This document shows positions 10,652 through 47,473 of a stretch of DNA of 64,000 nt, piece after piece. A program made the translations under genes and the position numbers. The stretch covers positions 115,609,195 through 115,673,194 of the forward strand of contig CP136065.1 in the NCBI GenBank assembly GCA_032622095.1, written 5' to 3'. Positions within the stretch are counted from its first letter, which is position 1. Each line of letters begins with the position of its first letter. The DNA is from Siphonodentalium dalli (taxonomy: Eukaryota > Mollusca > Scaphopoda > Gadilida > Siphonodentaliidae). Under the pieces are notes generated by a model that saw only the letters and a list, made by a program, of their open reading frames with translations, was not told the DNA's origin and searched no databases.

Positions 10652-11342
10652 GGCCAAAGAAAAAAGATACTATGTTTCCGTACATCGACCGACCCTAAAA
10701 ATAACCCGCCGACCCTAAACTTTTTATTGATATTTTGAGAAAAAGTCAAAATTTTAATTTCCTGAGAGTGGATCTCCTGCCTGCTTTATGTCTTGTTTGG
10801 GACTTATGGAACACTATCAACAGACATGGTGGGTGTGTATCTGTATATATACATGTAAAGAGGTTATCACTGCATATATTAGGGGTATACATGTACCGGT
10901 AGCTACTGTTTCCAAAAACCAGGCATGCTCGGTGGGTGTACTGGCTACCCCCAGACAATGGGATGTAATCGTCACAATACATGTACGGTATAATGGCGGT
11001 ATTATTGGTAAAATTCTTATAAAAAGTTAGTGACATCAATTTTGTACCAAGTTTATAGCCAAATTTATGAAAATGTGGTATTAGATATAATAAAAAACAT
11101 ACGTAAGCATGAAGTAAGTTTGATTTTTTATCAATCTTAATGTATATTTCCACTGTGTTGATCAAGTAATACTTTCCCCATGGCACGGGTTGGCATTTTA
11201 TGTCACTTTGGTCGAGGTAGTTCAATATTTCTGCAGCTGGATAAAAAATATCAAAATAAAATAAAATAAAAAAAATTCCCTACCTACCTACCCTAAATTT
11301 TTCGCTATGTTACCGGAAACATACAATCTTTTTTCTTTGGCC
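10652..11342. mobile_element. PIF/Harbinger-like MITE (TAA target duplication)
   Basis: A 691-bp element with termini GGCCAAAGAAAAAAGAT in inverted orientation, continuing as imperfect TATGTTTCCG. It is flanked by TAA at 10649-10651 and 11343-11345. A 3-bp TWA duplication suits PIF/Harbinger. The 159-codon frame on the minus strand within it resembles no transposase I recognise and is probably chance. Confidence 0.8.
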
Positions 11343-11345
11343 TAA

Positions 11346-12437
11346 GGATTATCGCTATGATAAATACATCTAAAATTCTTTTCCCAAGCCAAACTTAGCA
11401 TAAAACACGATTATATGCTCTAAAGAAGACAATATGAACTCGTAACTATTCAACTTCTGTACAATGAATGACAAATAAACTCTAGCTACATAAAAGTGAA
11501 AACCACTACGGCACCGAAAGAGTTAAGACATCAAATTAGGAGACTCACGGGCAAAACGGGAGATTATATAGTTCATGTGCTTTCCGTTTGAACGTTTTGA
11601 AACAGAAAGTTAGGATATTCAAAACTGCGATGCCACATGGCCCATTTTATACATGTCATATGGGCATAGAAACGGAAACTCTCGGAAGGGGTCCGACTAA
11701 TTGAATAGTATTTGATTACCTCTGTCAGATAGTCGACTCCTAAAAATCCCTGAGCATTTCAACAAAACATACAGAGAACACATGCTTTAACACAACATGT
11801 TATAATATGGAATAACTACATAATTCTACATACTAACTTATACCAAGAATCAATCAAATATAGAATAGTCCTGACTAGGCTGACTTTAACCCCTCCCTAC
11901 CATAATTTTATGCCCCCGTCACTGGAAACGAAGGTAATATTTTATTTGGCCTAAGTGGAGCGATAAATAATACCAGACCTGCTTAATATATTGTCTGCAA
12001 AAATCAACCCGGTAACACCATAAGTAATAAGCGGTAATAAGCAGTAACTTTCCTGCGTTGTTGGCCGTAATACCATAGTATTACCGGGGTGAGACCACTT
12101 AGAGGTGGTTAATTACTTTAAGTATAGCTGTAGGATTATAAGGGTCTTGATTAACTCAGTTGTAGTAATAACACAGTTTATTAGCTAAATAATAGAATAA
12201 AAATGATGAAACATATTTAAACAATCTCATAACATTTATTTATTTATGATGTAACAAACAATACAAAAAAAAAACAATTGACATTTTAACTGAACAAAAT
12301 CAACATTTTATCTTTTATTTGAAAACACAAAATAAAACATAACATTAAATCATGGATAACATCAATAGAATTATATTTCTTTATTCTGAAATATTAAAAT
12401 CATATTATACTTACAGTAAATTAAATGTGTGTGTGTA
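11346..12437. other. No gene seen; AT-rich
   Basis: No supported coding sequence. A GGCCTAAG end-like motif at 11951-11959 and an AGTATAGCTGTAG motif near 12120 look like worn fragments of neighbouring MITE families. Confidence 0.5.
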
Positions 12438-12439
12438 TA

Positions 12440-13093
12440 CAGCTAAGCTCTAATTGACCCCTTTAACGATGTTGTAGGCCGGTATTGACTGCGGTCATAC
12501 AACCAGTCAACTGCGGTCAAATGGTATCCACCGGTAATCTTAGTGCAGCAATATTTGATTAACCTCTTTAACCAAGTGAATTATCACAGCTTTAATTTTT
12601 TTTTGCGACCATCATACAGCACATTAATTTTTCTCATGACCGCCATCCACCCAGTTCATTTTTCGTGAGCGCCTTGCACTGCATTAATTCTGTACTGTTC
12701 GATCTAGAAATTTTGAAACACGTGAGCGTTCGACGTCCGATACCATTTTCAATCACCAAGTTTTAAATTGATAAATACCATATCTACACCATCGGAGGTA
12801 TCTTTATTTTCAAATTAACTATACAAAAAATTAATAAATTGTTTACGGTTTATTCAACATACGAAGTTGCTCACTGACCAACATTTGTGATTGCCTGATA
12901 TAAACAAAATCTCTGGTGTGGTTATAATGATGACTTAAAAAAATAACATTTGTATATAACACATTGCATGTAAAATGCGGTCTTACCTTGAATGTGAGGT
13001 GGTGTCACGATATAATTGATAGCATGAATATGTTCTGCGCTAATACTGGTGGTCAACCTCGTTAAGGAGAGTCGATTAATTAGAGCATAGCTG
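12440..13093. mobile_element. Tc1/mariner-like MITE (TA target duplication)
   Basis: A 654-bp element with inverted termini CAGCTAAGCTCTAATT and CAGCTATGCTCTAATT (15 of 16), flanked by TA at 12438-12439 and 13094-13095. It has no transposase. The TA duplication and CAG start suit Tc1/mariner. Confidence 0.75.
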
Positions 13094-13210
13094 TATCATC
13101 AATCAATTGATATTTTGACTTTAAAATAAAACAATGACACATAAAGAGAGTTCATAATTATCAGTTTTCTGGAGAAAAAAATTAGGGGGAGGGGTGGTAT
13201 TTTAATTTTT

Positions 13211-13690
13211 TAGCTCAACTTTAAAAATGTCAAGTTCGAGCTATTGCCATGGATAGGTCATCCATCCGTCCATCAGCAATTTCCTTTAGCACATCAGGGC
13301 TACAGGTAACAGCTCTCATCTGAACGTCAACAACCTCCATTTGGATCTTTGGAGTGACATAGATTAGAGCTTACCATTTTTTCCGAATTCTGTTAAAAAA
13401 CATTTCACATTTGAATACATCAGTACATCCTGCCACCCACAATTATTGGCCAAGTGTTTTGAAAATTTAAAGACATTTTTCCGATCGCCTCTAAATGGAA
13501 GCTTTCAAATTTGCATCACTAAATACTTTGGCATGCCATACAGCCAACATTTTTTTTTATCCCAAACTTTATATGGGCTCTTCGGATTGACCTCTGGTAT
13601 TACTTAAACTTTCTGCATTCCCTTTCACTCCATTGAATTTGACTGTAATATGACATTATCCCCTCTCCAAGTTGAACTACAGTGTTCATT
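13211..13690. repeat. Degenerate TAGCTCAACTT element without array
   Basis: It begins TAGCTCAACTTTAAAAATG with its inverted echo, then ATTGCCATGG, a GTCCATC tract and a TTTCCTTTAGCAC block, and ends CCTCTCCAAGTTGAACTACAGTG. Start and end match the array-bearing copies, so this is an old, short family member. Confidence 0.75.
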
Positions 13691-14460
13691 CCAAATTTCG
13701 AGTGATGGGGCCCTTGTAATCACAACAAACTTATGTTGAAGTTTATATTTATTGGACAATAAATCATTAAGTGTTAGTCTTCTTAGATTCTTTCGTGCGC
13801 ATCTGTCATATCCTCTATGTCTTCGTCATCTGGATACACTTTTCCAGTTTTATGCAGAACATAATCTGACGTTCAGGTTGCATTTCCATGCTTACGACTA
13901 AAACGGAAACTTGTGCAGATTAGCAGTAAAGCAGACGTATACATTGTTCCGACACAAAATTTTATATAATACACTGCTGGCTGTGTCTGGTTAATTGTCT
14001 GATCTTGATATATAAGGTGCTCAAGGGCCAGTCCACCGCCAGTTATGCAAACACACTTAGTGCCAACTAAACACGAACAAAGTGTGAATAACTGAACGCC
14101 CTATCAAACATTTTCAACTTACTTTTTCCCCTTGCACATTAATAGTAACATTAACTTATTATAGCACTGGAACGTGATATTTGGATTTACCCGACAATTT
14201 GTAAGTAATAACAACGATTTATTTTTGTAATAAAATATTTTCAATCGAGTCAAAGTAACTATAATAATACACAATAAAAACAATAACTTTGATTTATTCA
14301 TAAAATATTATAGGGGTGGTATACGTGAATGATACTGAATCCGACCATTCATTAAATGCCTATCACATCATCCAATGGAAAATATGCTACAAATGATTAA
14401 TTTGAGTTGAGGATGCATGCTGATTACACACACATACTTAAAATAACCACAGATATCAAC
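13691..14460. other. No gene seen
   Basis: Non-coding, AT-rich. No supported exon or recognised repeat. Confidence 0.5.
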
Positions 14461-15530
14461 ATGGCCAAAGGATTTAGTCATACAAAGAGTAAATTCCAAG
14501 ATGGCTGCTCTTGGCCATGTTTTTAAAAACAAATTTCGGTAAAAATAGGAGGCTCCTATCTAGATGTCGCCTCGAAGATCCATATGAAATTTGGTGATCA
14601 TCAGATGAGGGATGTGGTCTGTAGAGTGTGCCAAAGGATTGTCATGCAAAGAGTAAAATCCAAGATGGAATCCAAGATGGGTGCTTCATCGAAAATTTTT
14701 CATATTTGATAGCTCCCATCTAGAGGTGATTTTAAACATGCCTGTAAATTTTCCAATAAATGCAGGCTTCGGGGTGTGCCAATGGATTCAAATTTGATAT
14801 CCAAGATGGCTGCCTACAGCCATATTTTTGGACAAATTTCTGTCAAAATAGGAGGCTTCCATCTAGATGTCACTCCGAAGATCCATATGAAGTTTGGTGA
14901 TGATCAGATAATGGATGTGGTCTGTAGGGTTTGCCAAAGGATCTACAGTAATGCCTAAAGTATGACCCTTTAACCACAGCAGAATTATTGGAAATTTTTC
15001 AGGATTTAGTCGGAAATATGGCTTATTGCCATTCATTGGAAAGCTCTCACTGGGAGCTTTCCGATGAATGGCAACAAGCCATATTTCCAACTAAATTCTG
15101 AATAATTTCCCATAATTCTGCTGTGGTTGAGCTAACTTGAGGGGTTGATTATTTAGGATATTACTGTAGTGTTGCAAAGAGTAAAATGTTTCATCGAAAA
15201 TCGTATAAATTTGATAGCTCCCATCTACAGGTGATCACATTCGTGCCTGCAATATTTAAAAATGATCCGGCCATAATACGGGCTGTAGGGCGTGCTGATG
15301 GATTCAAATTTGAAATCCAAGATGGCTGTTGGTGGCCATGTTTTTCATCGGAAAATTTTATAGCTCCCATCTATAGGTCACCTTGAAGCTGCATAATGAA
15401 GTTTGCTGAAGATCGGATGAGGGATGCGGCCTGTAGGGTGTGCCAAAGGAAATTGTTGATGCACAGACTGACAACGGATGCCAACCCATGGCAATATCTC
15501 AAACTTTACTTTGTAAATTTGAGCTAAAAT
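14461..15530. repeat. Worn copy of the TAGCTC-family array, interrupted by a hairpin MITE
   Basis: Degenerate units contain GGATTTAGTCAT, AAATCCAAGATGGCTGC and ATATGAAATTTGGTGATGATCAGATGAGGGATGTGG-type blocks. It ends near 15520 with TCAAACTTTACTTTGTAAATTTGAGCTA. The copy is split by the TA-flanked element at 14946-15176, which is therefore younger. Confidence 0.75.
14946..15176. mobile_element. TA-flanked hairpin MITE with inner palindrome
   Basis: Inverted termini beginning CAGTAATGCC and, at the other end, CAGTAATATCC. TA lies at 14944-14945 and 15177-15178. Nearly the whole element is self-complementary, with a GAAAGCTCTCACTGGGAGCTTTC-type centre. It belongs to the same family as 54681-54807 and 54854-54982. 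Confidence 0.8.
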
Positions 15531-15762
15531 GTATTAATTAATACCTGGATGTGGTAACATAGATCTTAACATTTTATTTGGCACAATCGTCTGGAAATAG
15601 TATGAGAAGAATTAGAAGAGCTCATTGGCGATCGTAGTGCATGTAGTTAATCATTCCGGTATTTTGTTTCATATGTAAATTAGTATCATTCAGTGATTCG
15701 ACTATCATACTCAAACTCCAGACTTCTAATTCACAGGCTATCATTGTACCTTATTTTTACAG

Positions 15763-41477
<25,715 letters not shown>

Positions 41478-41679
41478 CAAAAGGTCTTTCTGAAGTAGAC
41501 TTCCAATGAAGAGGACCAGGCTATAATGTGTTATGTTAACACCTATAATACAAGTCTGTCCGATGAAGTTATATTAAGAAATTCGGGAAAGATTCTGCAT
41601 TTATGTGCAATGTGCGTCGATCATTATGTTAAATCATTGTCTTGCGGGATACTGATTGTTCAGCCTCAGTTCAAATTAA

Positions 41680-41934
41680 CCCTTTCATGATGGAAGCCAC
41701 GCTGGTTCAACATTAAATATCCTGTGCCAGTGCATTATCTTATATATACGAGTGTCTCATAGGGAGCCTCGCATATATAAGAGAATTCACTGGCTTACAA
41801 GGTCAAGATAAATATTGTTAGGCCAATGTATTGTCTTATATATGCGAAGTTCTCTATGGGAAACTCGCATATATAAGAGAATGCATTGGCACAGGGTTTT
41901 CACAAAATTTCAGGAGGCTCCAGTCATGGAAGGG
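41680..41934. mobile_element. piggyBac-type MITE with paired 69-bp hairpins, just after FOXK stop
   Basis: A 255-bp element flanked by TTAA (41676-41679 and 41935-41938), with imperfect inverted ends CCCTTTCATGATGGAAGCC and CCCTTCCATGACTGGAGCC. It contains two self-complementary 69-bp blocks (41726-41794 and 41822-41890) homologous to those in 5517-5896, spaced by 27 bp instead of 67. Confidence 0.88.
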
Positions 41935-42064
41935 TTAATTGATGTATATATCTTAAATTATGAATTGAAAGGCATCACTTACATTCATGATTCTGTCTCT
42001 CAAACATGTCTACTGATTGCTGAAACCATGAGGCATTTTATATCTCAAACATCTAACTTTTCAA

Positions 42065-42070
42065 AATAAA
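42065..42070 (+). promoter_or_regulatory. Candidate poly(A) signal AATAAA for FOXK
   Basis: First AATAAA seen downstream of the FOXK stop codon, about 590 nt after it. Confidence 0.4.
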
Positions 42071-42308
42071 CCAGCTTGTACAAGTTACAGTAGTGTAAGC
42101 CCTTTTCAGGCTTGGCATTTTCAAGGCATTGGGCATGCTGCACATCTTCCCTTTCCAATTATTTGTGGACACTATGATTCTATTGAGTATTGTAATTTAA
42201 ATTTATATTGGTGAAGGTCCATTGATTTGAAAAAAATTACCTGCATTTTCTGCTTATAAATTGACTAAATGTCACTTAGGTTAACAGAAAGTTATGGTTT
42301 AGCCCATA

Positions 42309-43766
42309 CATTATCACTGGGGGGTGGGGGAGACTGCTCCCAGAGAATAGGTCCACTTTTGATTTTCCGTCCAGTTCACTGCCAGTATAGTCCAGTTCAC
42401 TTGAGTTAAGTAAACACACCTGCGTTTGTAAATTGATTGAAATTTCCATAAAGCTGAGGTTATGCGCATTCTTTTTATTATTTATTTGTAAATAAATGAT
42501 TGAACCTTAAAAATCATAAAAAATAATACTAGTATAACACCGTAATTTCACCAGATTTCTAATCTTTGTTACAATGTGTAAATCCCTATACAAAAGCATT
42601 GAAAATTTATTTGCCGTTTTTTCACAAATATGTCGCCCAGACACACAATTTTTTATATACGCAGCAACGTTCCATTGTATTTCACTCACTGTGAGTTAAC
42701 AATGACAAACAATGTAGGAAACATGGAGAGAATTAAGTTTGAAAATTGTGAAAAAAAATGCTCCGGTTCACCAATTATTTATCGGTTCACTCACGGAATT
42801 AAATTAACATCTATATGATGTATTGTTATCTCTATGGCACATTTTTGTAATAAATGTTGGCTAAATATTGGATGTTACTCATTCCATTCAATTCCTGGCA
42901 TGCTTTAAATTTGATTGTACCCGTATTATCCAGTTACAACAACATTTTCTTATTACCGAAATCGCCATATGCATATACGTGCAACACCAACAAACACACG
43001 CACACACATATATCACATGTATAGATTGACCCCTGTTTTTGCAATTTTATTGGCGTTGTATTAAAAGCCATCACAACTGACAAAAAATAAAGAAAACATA
43101 TAACCCGTGTGTCTCTATCCATGCATGATTCTATTTTAATAGACCATTAACCATCAACATAAATTATATATGCCATGAAATAACAATTTGAACAAAAACA
43201 TGACAATTACAGGTATAATTCTGGCTAAAGTAAGTGATTGATTTCCAAAACTGAATGGGAGCAACAACCTACGAACTGGAGCGTGCTACAAGTGAACTGG
43301 ACGATACATGACCCCTCACCTTATTCAATTATATGAGCATCTTGTTGACATTTTTAACAATTACACCTGCTTATTTCAATGACGGGATGTCAATGAACAA
43401 TTAGCGTGTATGTTTACCTCACAGGAACGTTCATTTAGTATATAAATCAATCAATATTCAAGAGTTTGCTCTATTATTTTTTTTAGAAGAAAACAGTTAA
43501 TTAGTGACCTTTATTGGACAATGTACAACACATAAACATGAATTTTCTCATATTTCAGCATAAGGCTAATCTAGGCACATCCACAATAGGCATTCGTACT
43601 GAAATTTATTGAAAAACATTCTTTGGTCATCAAATACAGTAGTCGATAATAACAAGGAGTGAACTGGAGCATACCGGCAGTGAACTGGATGGAAAATCAC
43701 AAGTGGACCTATTCTCTAGAAGCAGTTCCACCCCCCACCCCCCCCCCCCCCCCCCCAGTGATAATG
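42309..43766. mobile_element. Foldback element with ~90-bp inverted ends and poly-C/G termini
   Basis: Both ends begin CATTATCACTGGGGGG, continue through a G-rich stretch, then AGAGAATAGGTCCACTT and TCCAGTTCACTGCC. The right end carries a C-run (about 43735-43756). Element length is about 1.46 kb. No transposase and no obvious target duplication were found. An internal GAACTGGA...GTGAACTGGA block near 43275 echoes the subterminal motif. Confidence 0.8.
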
Positions 43767-44443
43767 CAAAGAAATAAAGATGTCTTGAGCGGGTTAATTC
43801 AGTGATGTAACTAGGCCCCATGAGATACACTATTTTGTGAACAGAATCATGCCTGCAATTACACTTCACAACAATGAATATCATTTTCACAATAGATATT
43901 TCTGTTTTTCACAACATTTAATGCCAATAATTCTCTATTGCTCCCAAGCATAAATGGGACTAACATATTATGTCCCCAAATTTTTAAGTTAATATATTTC
44001 TCCTAAAAATGCATATACATGTACATGTGATCTGTTTGATGATCTTTCCAATGTTACCAATTTTTCAGAAGGTTGGACCAGGTTGGACTGGATCTCAATA
44101 TGCGAGGAAAGTGTAGTAATACTGCCATGTTTAGGCCACGCAAAGACAATTTCCTGTTTCTCTGGCCCCGAAACCCGCATTTGCAACTATTTATTGGCGT
44201 AACCAACAAACAAAATAAATTATTTTTAAGTCAAATTTTTTTTCTATTACAAGCTTATTTTGAGGAGTTAAAGCCTGTTGTGCATGATATATAAACTTTT
44301 TTAAATGGGGGCATGTAGTTTAATTAATATAGGTCATGGTAGTTGAACATGGTACTTAAATTGTTTTGAACTTTCGTCTATACATGACATAGCATTAATA
44401 TCTAACTTTTAAGAGAATTGAAACTACTAAATGTAGTTGGGGA
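43767..44443. other. No gene called; downstream of a minus-strand exon candidate
   Basis: AT-rich. Frames on both strands at 43989-44294 lack splice signals or family similarity. Confidence 0.45.
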
Positions 44444-44449
44444 TTTATT
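44444..44449 (-). promoter_or_regulatory. Candidate poly(A) signal for minus-strand gene
   Basis: AATAAA on the minus strand, about 20 nt past the stop codon of the exon candidate at 44469-44656. Confidence 0.4.
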
Positions 44450-44468
44450 ACATGTAAATATGCAAATA

Positions 44469-44656
44469 TTAACTAATAAAATCAGCAAGTCCAAGGCAGC
44501 TTTGATTTTGTACAGAAACACTCTTGGACGCATTCTGTTGAGTCACGTCAGCCATCTCATTCTGTAGGTATATCTCGATAGCAAGATTATGTAGTCTCTG
44601 ACTACTCAAATACATGCATATGTCACAGTTAAACTGCTTGAGAATGATATTAGGGC
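44469..44656 (-). CDS. Candidate terminal coding exon, unidentified gene
   Basis: On the minus strand an acceptor (GTTTTTTGCAG) is followed by 188 bp of open frame ending in TAA at 44469-44471. After a split codon it reads PNIILKQFNCDICMYL, then QRLHNLAIEIYLQNEMADV and ends CLGLADFIS. Mixed polar, acidic and hydrophobic composition without low complexity, plus a close AATAAA, favours a real last exon. The gene would run from higher coordinates and converge on FOXK. I do not recognise the family, and no upstream exon was found. Confidence 0.45.
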
Positions 44657-45210
44657 CTGCAAAAAACATTATGTTCACTTAATATGAATACATTGATTAA
44701 AAGGTATCGATTATGGCTGCCGATCTGATATTTCTCCTAGAAATAACAAAATAAAATAAACTTGCACATGCGCATGCTTTATAAAAATTTTGGCCTAAAA
44801 ACCGGAAATTGACTTTGTGTGGCCTTAATAGCATGCAAAACTGTTAATATCATTACATTTGGTGATAGTGGTACATATTCAATAGGTGAATTTATATTGA
44901 TGAATCTCAGACTGGATTTAAAACTGATTATCAAAAAAGCTTAATTTGGAAGGCTCCAATATGTAAAGTAAAACTCCAATATGTAAAGTAAAACATGTAC
45001 TCTGCTCTTTATTAAAGGCCACCATTGGTGAGAATTATAATTGCACTCCTGATTTTAGATGGGCATTTTTTAAAATCTGTTGTACTTTATCATGTATTCA
45101 AGGATTGACTTGACAAAATTTATGCTAACTGAGTTACTATGATAAGATATTCAATCATGTCAACAAATTATTGGGTTCATATGTAGGTGATCTATATATA
45201 ATCAACAGCT
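44657..45210. other. No gene seen
   Basis: AT-rich. An 18-bp direct repeat (CTCCAATATGTAAAGTAAAA, twice) lies at about 44955-44993. Confidence 0.5.
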
Positions 45211-45600
45211 TTTTAGCTCACCTGAGACGAAGTCTCCAGTGGAGCTATAAGTCATCACTCCTCGTCCGTCCGTCCATCCATATGTCTGCCGCGCCGTCAG
45301 GAATCATCTTCTCCAGAACTGTAAGACTTAAAGTGTTCATATTTGGTGTGGATGTTCCCTAGGTGTATCACATTTAGATTTGTTCAAATGAGGTCACCCG
45401 GTTAAATAGTTGTAAAGCTAGGACCATAACTATTTCCCACCATAGTAATTCTTACAATGACTTCTTCTCAAATTTCATCAGGTCGAATGGGTTCATAATT
45501 GGTACAAAGGGTCCTTGGGCGACTGGTTCAGATTTGTTCAAATGAGGTCACTGTGTTGAATGTGGACGGAGCCAGTGACATAACTAAAAAAAAAAACTAA
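45211..45600. repeat. AGCTCACCTGAG-type dispersed repeat
   Basis: It begins TTAGCTCACCTGAGACGAAG with a partial inverted echo (CTCCAGTGGAGCTATAAGTC), then CTCGTCCGTCCGTCC, CTTCTCCAGAACTG, CATATTTGGTGTGGATG and GTTCAAATGAGGTCAC. Related copies are at 58357-58660 and, fragmentary, at 50330-50480. From memory this family type is frequent in mollusc genomes. Confidence 0.75.
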
Positions 45601-45931
45601 AAAAATTCAGATTGAACTCCTTACTCAATTTAACACACAACAACCCTGCCCCCAAACAACAGCACCTCCACCCCATATCATATCACAAGTTACCTCTAGG
45701 CTCTAACCAGAAACAGTTTTTATATCTGCCAGTATTATATCTCAGTCAGGTATTTGCTTCAGAGAGACAAAAGTCAGGTAATTAATTGAGATTAGAATGA
45801 CAGATTACAGATTAGAATGTTATTGGACAGGCGTGTGTAAACAATTGCACTAGCACTGGTGCTTGTTGTTATTATCAAATTAAAACAAATTCTTTTCCCA
45901 AGCCTGAATTTAGTGTGTTTGACATTTGCAG

Positions 45932-46060
45932 AATGAGGTCCCCAGAGGGTGAATTTAGTGTTGCTCCCCCGTACAGCAGGCTAGCATCACAAAATACACC
46001 ACCCAGGGACCTCATTCTGCTTAGGCCTCGTCTTCTGGGAAGTATCTTGAGTAGTGGAGG
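45932..46060 (+). CDS. Weak candidate coding exon, unidentified gene
   Basis: It follows an acceptor (TTTGACATTTGCAG) and stays open from 45933 to a TGA at 46074-46076, reading MRSPEGEFSVAPPYSRLAS then NTPPRDLILLRPRLLGSIL. A weak donor GTGGGT at 46061 would leave a phase matching the candidate exon at 47391. Against it, a perfect 15-bp inverted repeat (GCAGAATGAGGTCCC at 45928-45942 and its complement near 46006-46020) suggests a short foldback element instead. No family is recognised. Confidence 0.25.
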
Positions 46061-46627
46061 GTGGGTGGAGTTTTGACCCCCTACTTTGATGAAAATTTAA
46101 ACAGTTGAAAATTTCATGCCTGATACATGTTGTAGATTAGATATTCACACCAAAAATAGGTTAGAATTGTTCTCATTGTTTGGTTTGATTTTCCAACATG
46201 TATGATTTTAAGTCAACACTTCAGGTTAAACTGTTGGACAAAATTGGCTACAAATTTTAACTTTATGGGGGAGTCAGGTTGGTAATTTTCAAAAGTTAGA
46301 GAGCTTGAAGTACTGGTACCAGTTGTAAAATTCAACCTAAGAGGGATGTGCAAAAGGTATTTTGTGAACTTAGTACTGTGGTATGGTTTTATTCTTTAAA
46401 AGGTAAGAGGTTGGAGATTTGTCAGTGGTGTGCAATTGGAAAGTTCAGGGTGAAGAGCCCTGCTCATCTGAGAACCTTCAGCTATGTCCATGTTTAAAAC
46501 TACATGTACTTGTCTTAAGTGATTTTGTCAAGTATTGACTGTTGTAGTCTTCAGAGTCCCAATCTTCTCAGTCTTTACAGTCTGGTGAGCGACCCACAGT
46601 AATTGACTGTCTTGTCTTTTCTATTTA

Positions 46628-46980
46628 ACTAAACTTGACAATGTCAAGTTTGAGCTATTGCCATGGTTTGGCATCCGTCGTCCTGTTTGTGTGTGCATCC
46701 ATCAACAATTTCCTTTGACACACCCTGCAGGCCAGATCCCTCATCTGATAGTCAACAAACTTCATATTGATCCTTGGGTAACCTCGATGGGAGCTTACCT
46801 TTTTTCCGAATTCTGTTAAAAAAAACATGGCTGCCAGTGGCCATCTTGGATTTTACTTTTTGTAGGACTAAATCTGTTAGGTCTTTAGTATTACAAAGTC
46901 ATACAAACTTTCTGCATTCCTTATCGCCCCATTAACTGTAACATTTGACATTAGCCCCTCTCCAAGTTGAGATTCAGTGT
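46628..46980. repeat. Worn TAGCTC-family element without array
   Basis: AAACTTGACAATGTCAAGTTTGAGCTATTGCCATGG start, TTTCCTTTGACACACCCTGCAGG, ATGGCTGCCAGTGGCCATCTTGG, and CTCTCCAAGTTGAGATTCAGTGTCATT end. Confidence 0.75.
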
Positions 46981-47390
46981 CATTATTTTGCTGAGCTATC
47001 GTCATGTGTTCATCTCAGTATTCTGTATGATCAATAATTGTGTCCACAGGCAACTAGAGGATATTGTTGGTTGATTCTTTGACACACTCTACACTACAGT
47101 TTCACATGGATCATTTCTATTAAACTACTTCTTATATGATTCCTAGTATCAGTATTTCGATTTTGAAAACTGGAGACGCTCTGCATATGGGTTCAGGTCA
47201 TTTCAGCACCTTGAAAATTTGGTACATGATTTTGTCTGCGTCCAGTCATATTGGCACCTTTGTTTCTTTTTAATCTTTGCCGTTATCATTAAGCATTTTC
47301 ATAGTTATGAATTGAGGAGAGTTTTGTATAGATTAGAAATGCACTCGTATGTATACATGAAAGAAAGTTTTATAAACACAATTATTTTTA

Positions 47391-47473
47391 GATTCAACAG
47401 AGTAGGCCTGATGTTGGGCAACAATGAGTATCCTTCACTGTCCGATTCCTCATCCGAAATGGACTCCATATGA
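47391..47473 (+). CDS. Candidate terminal coding exon, unidentified gene
   Basis: An acceptor-like ACAATTATTTTTAG precedes 83 bp that read FNRVGLMLGNNEYPSLSDS then SSEMDSI and a TGA at 47471-47473. A Ser/Asp/Glu-rich C-terminus is a common protein ending and unlikely from AT-rich noise, but the exon is short and the gene is not recognised. It would join in phase with the weak exon at 45932-46060. The open frame upstream of the acceptor is AT-rich and looks non-coding. Confidence 0.3.

Larger units (their letters stand above)
41478..42070 (+). other. FOXK: Probable FOXK 3' untranslated region
   Basis: Sequence after the stop. The first AATAAA noted is at 42065-42070; others are at 42491-42496 and 42849-42854. 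If the first is used, the UTR is about 0.6 kb and includes the hairpin MITE at 41680-41934. The real cleavage site cannot be determined from the sequence. Confidence 0.5.

Noticed and set aside
10746-11225. 159-codon minus-strand frame as a transposase
   Set aside because: No DDE-type motifs or recognised domain; it lies in a 691-bp MITE too short for a transposase gene.
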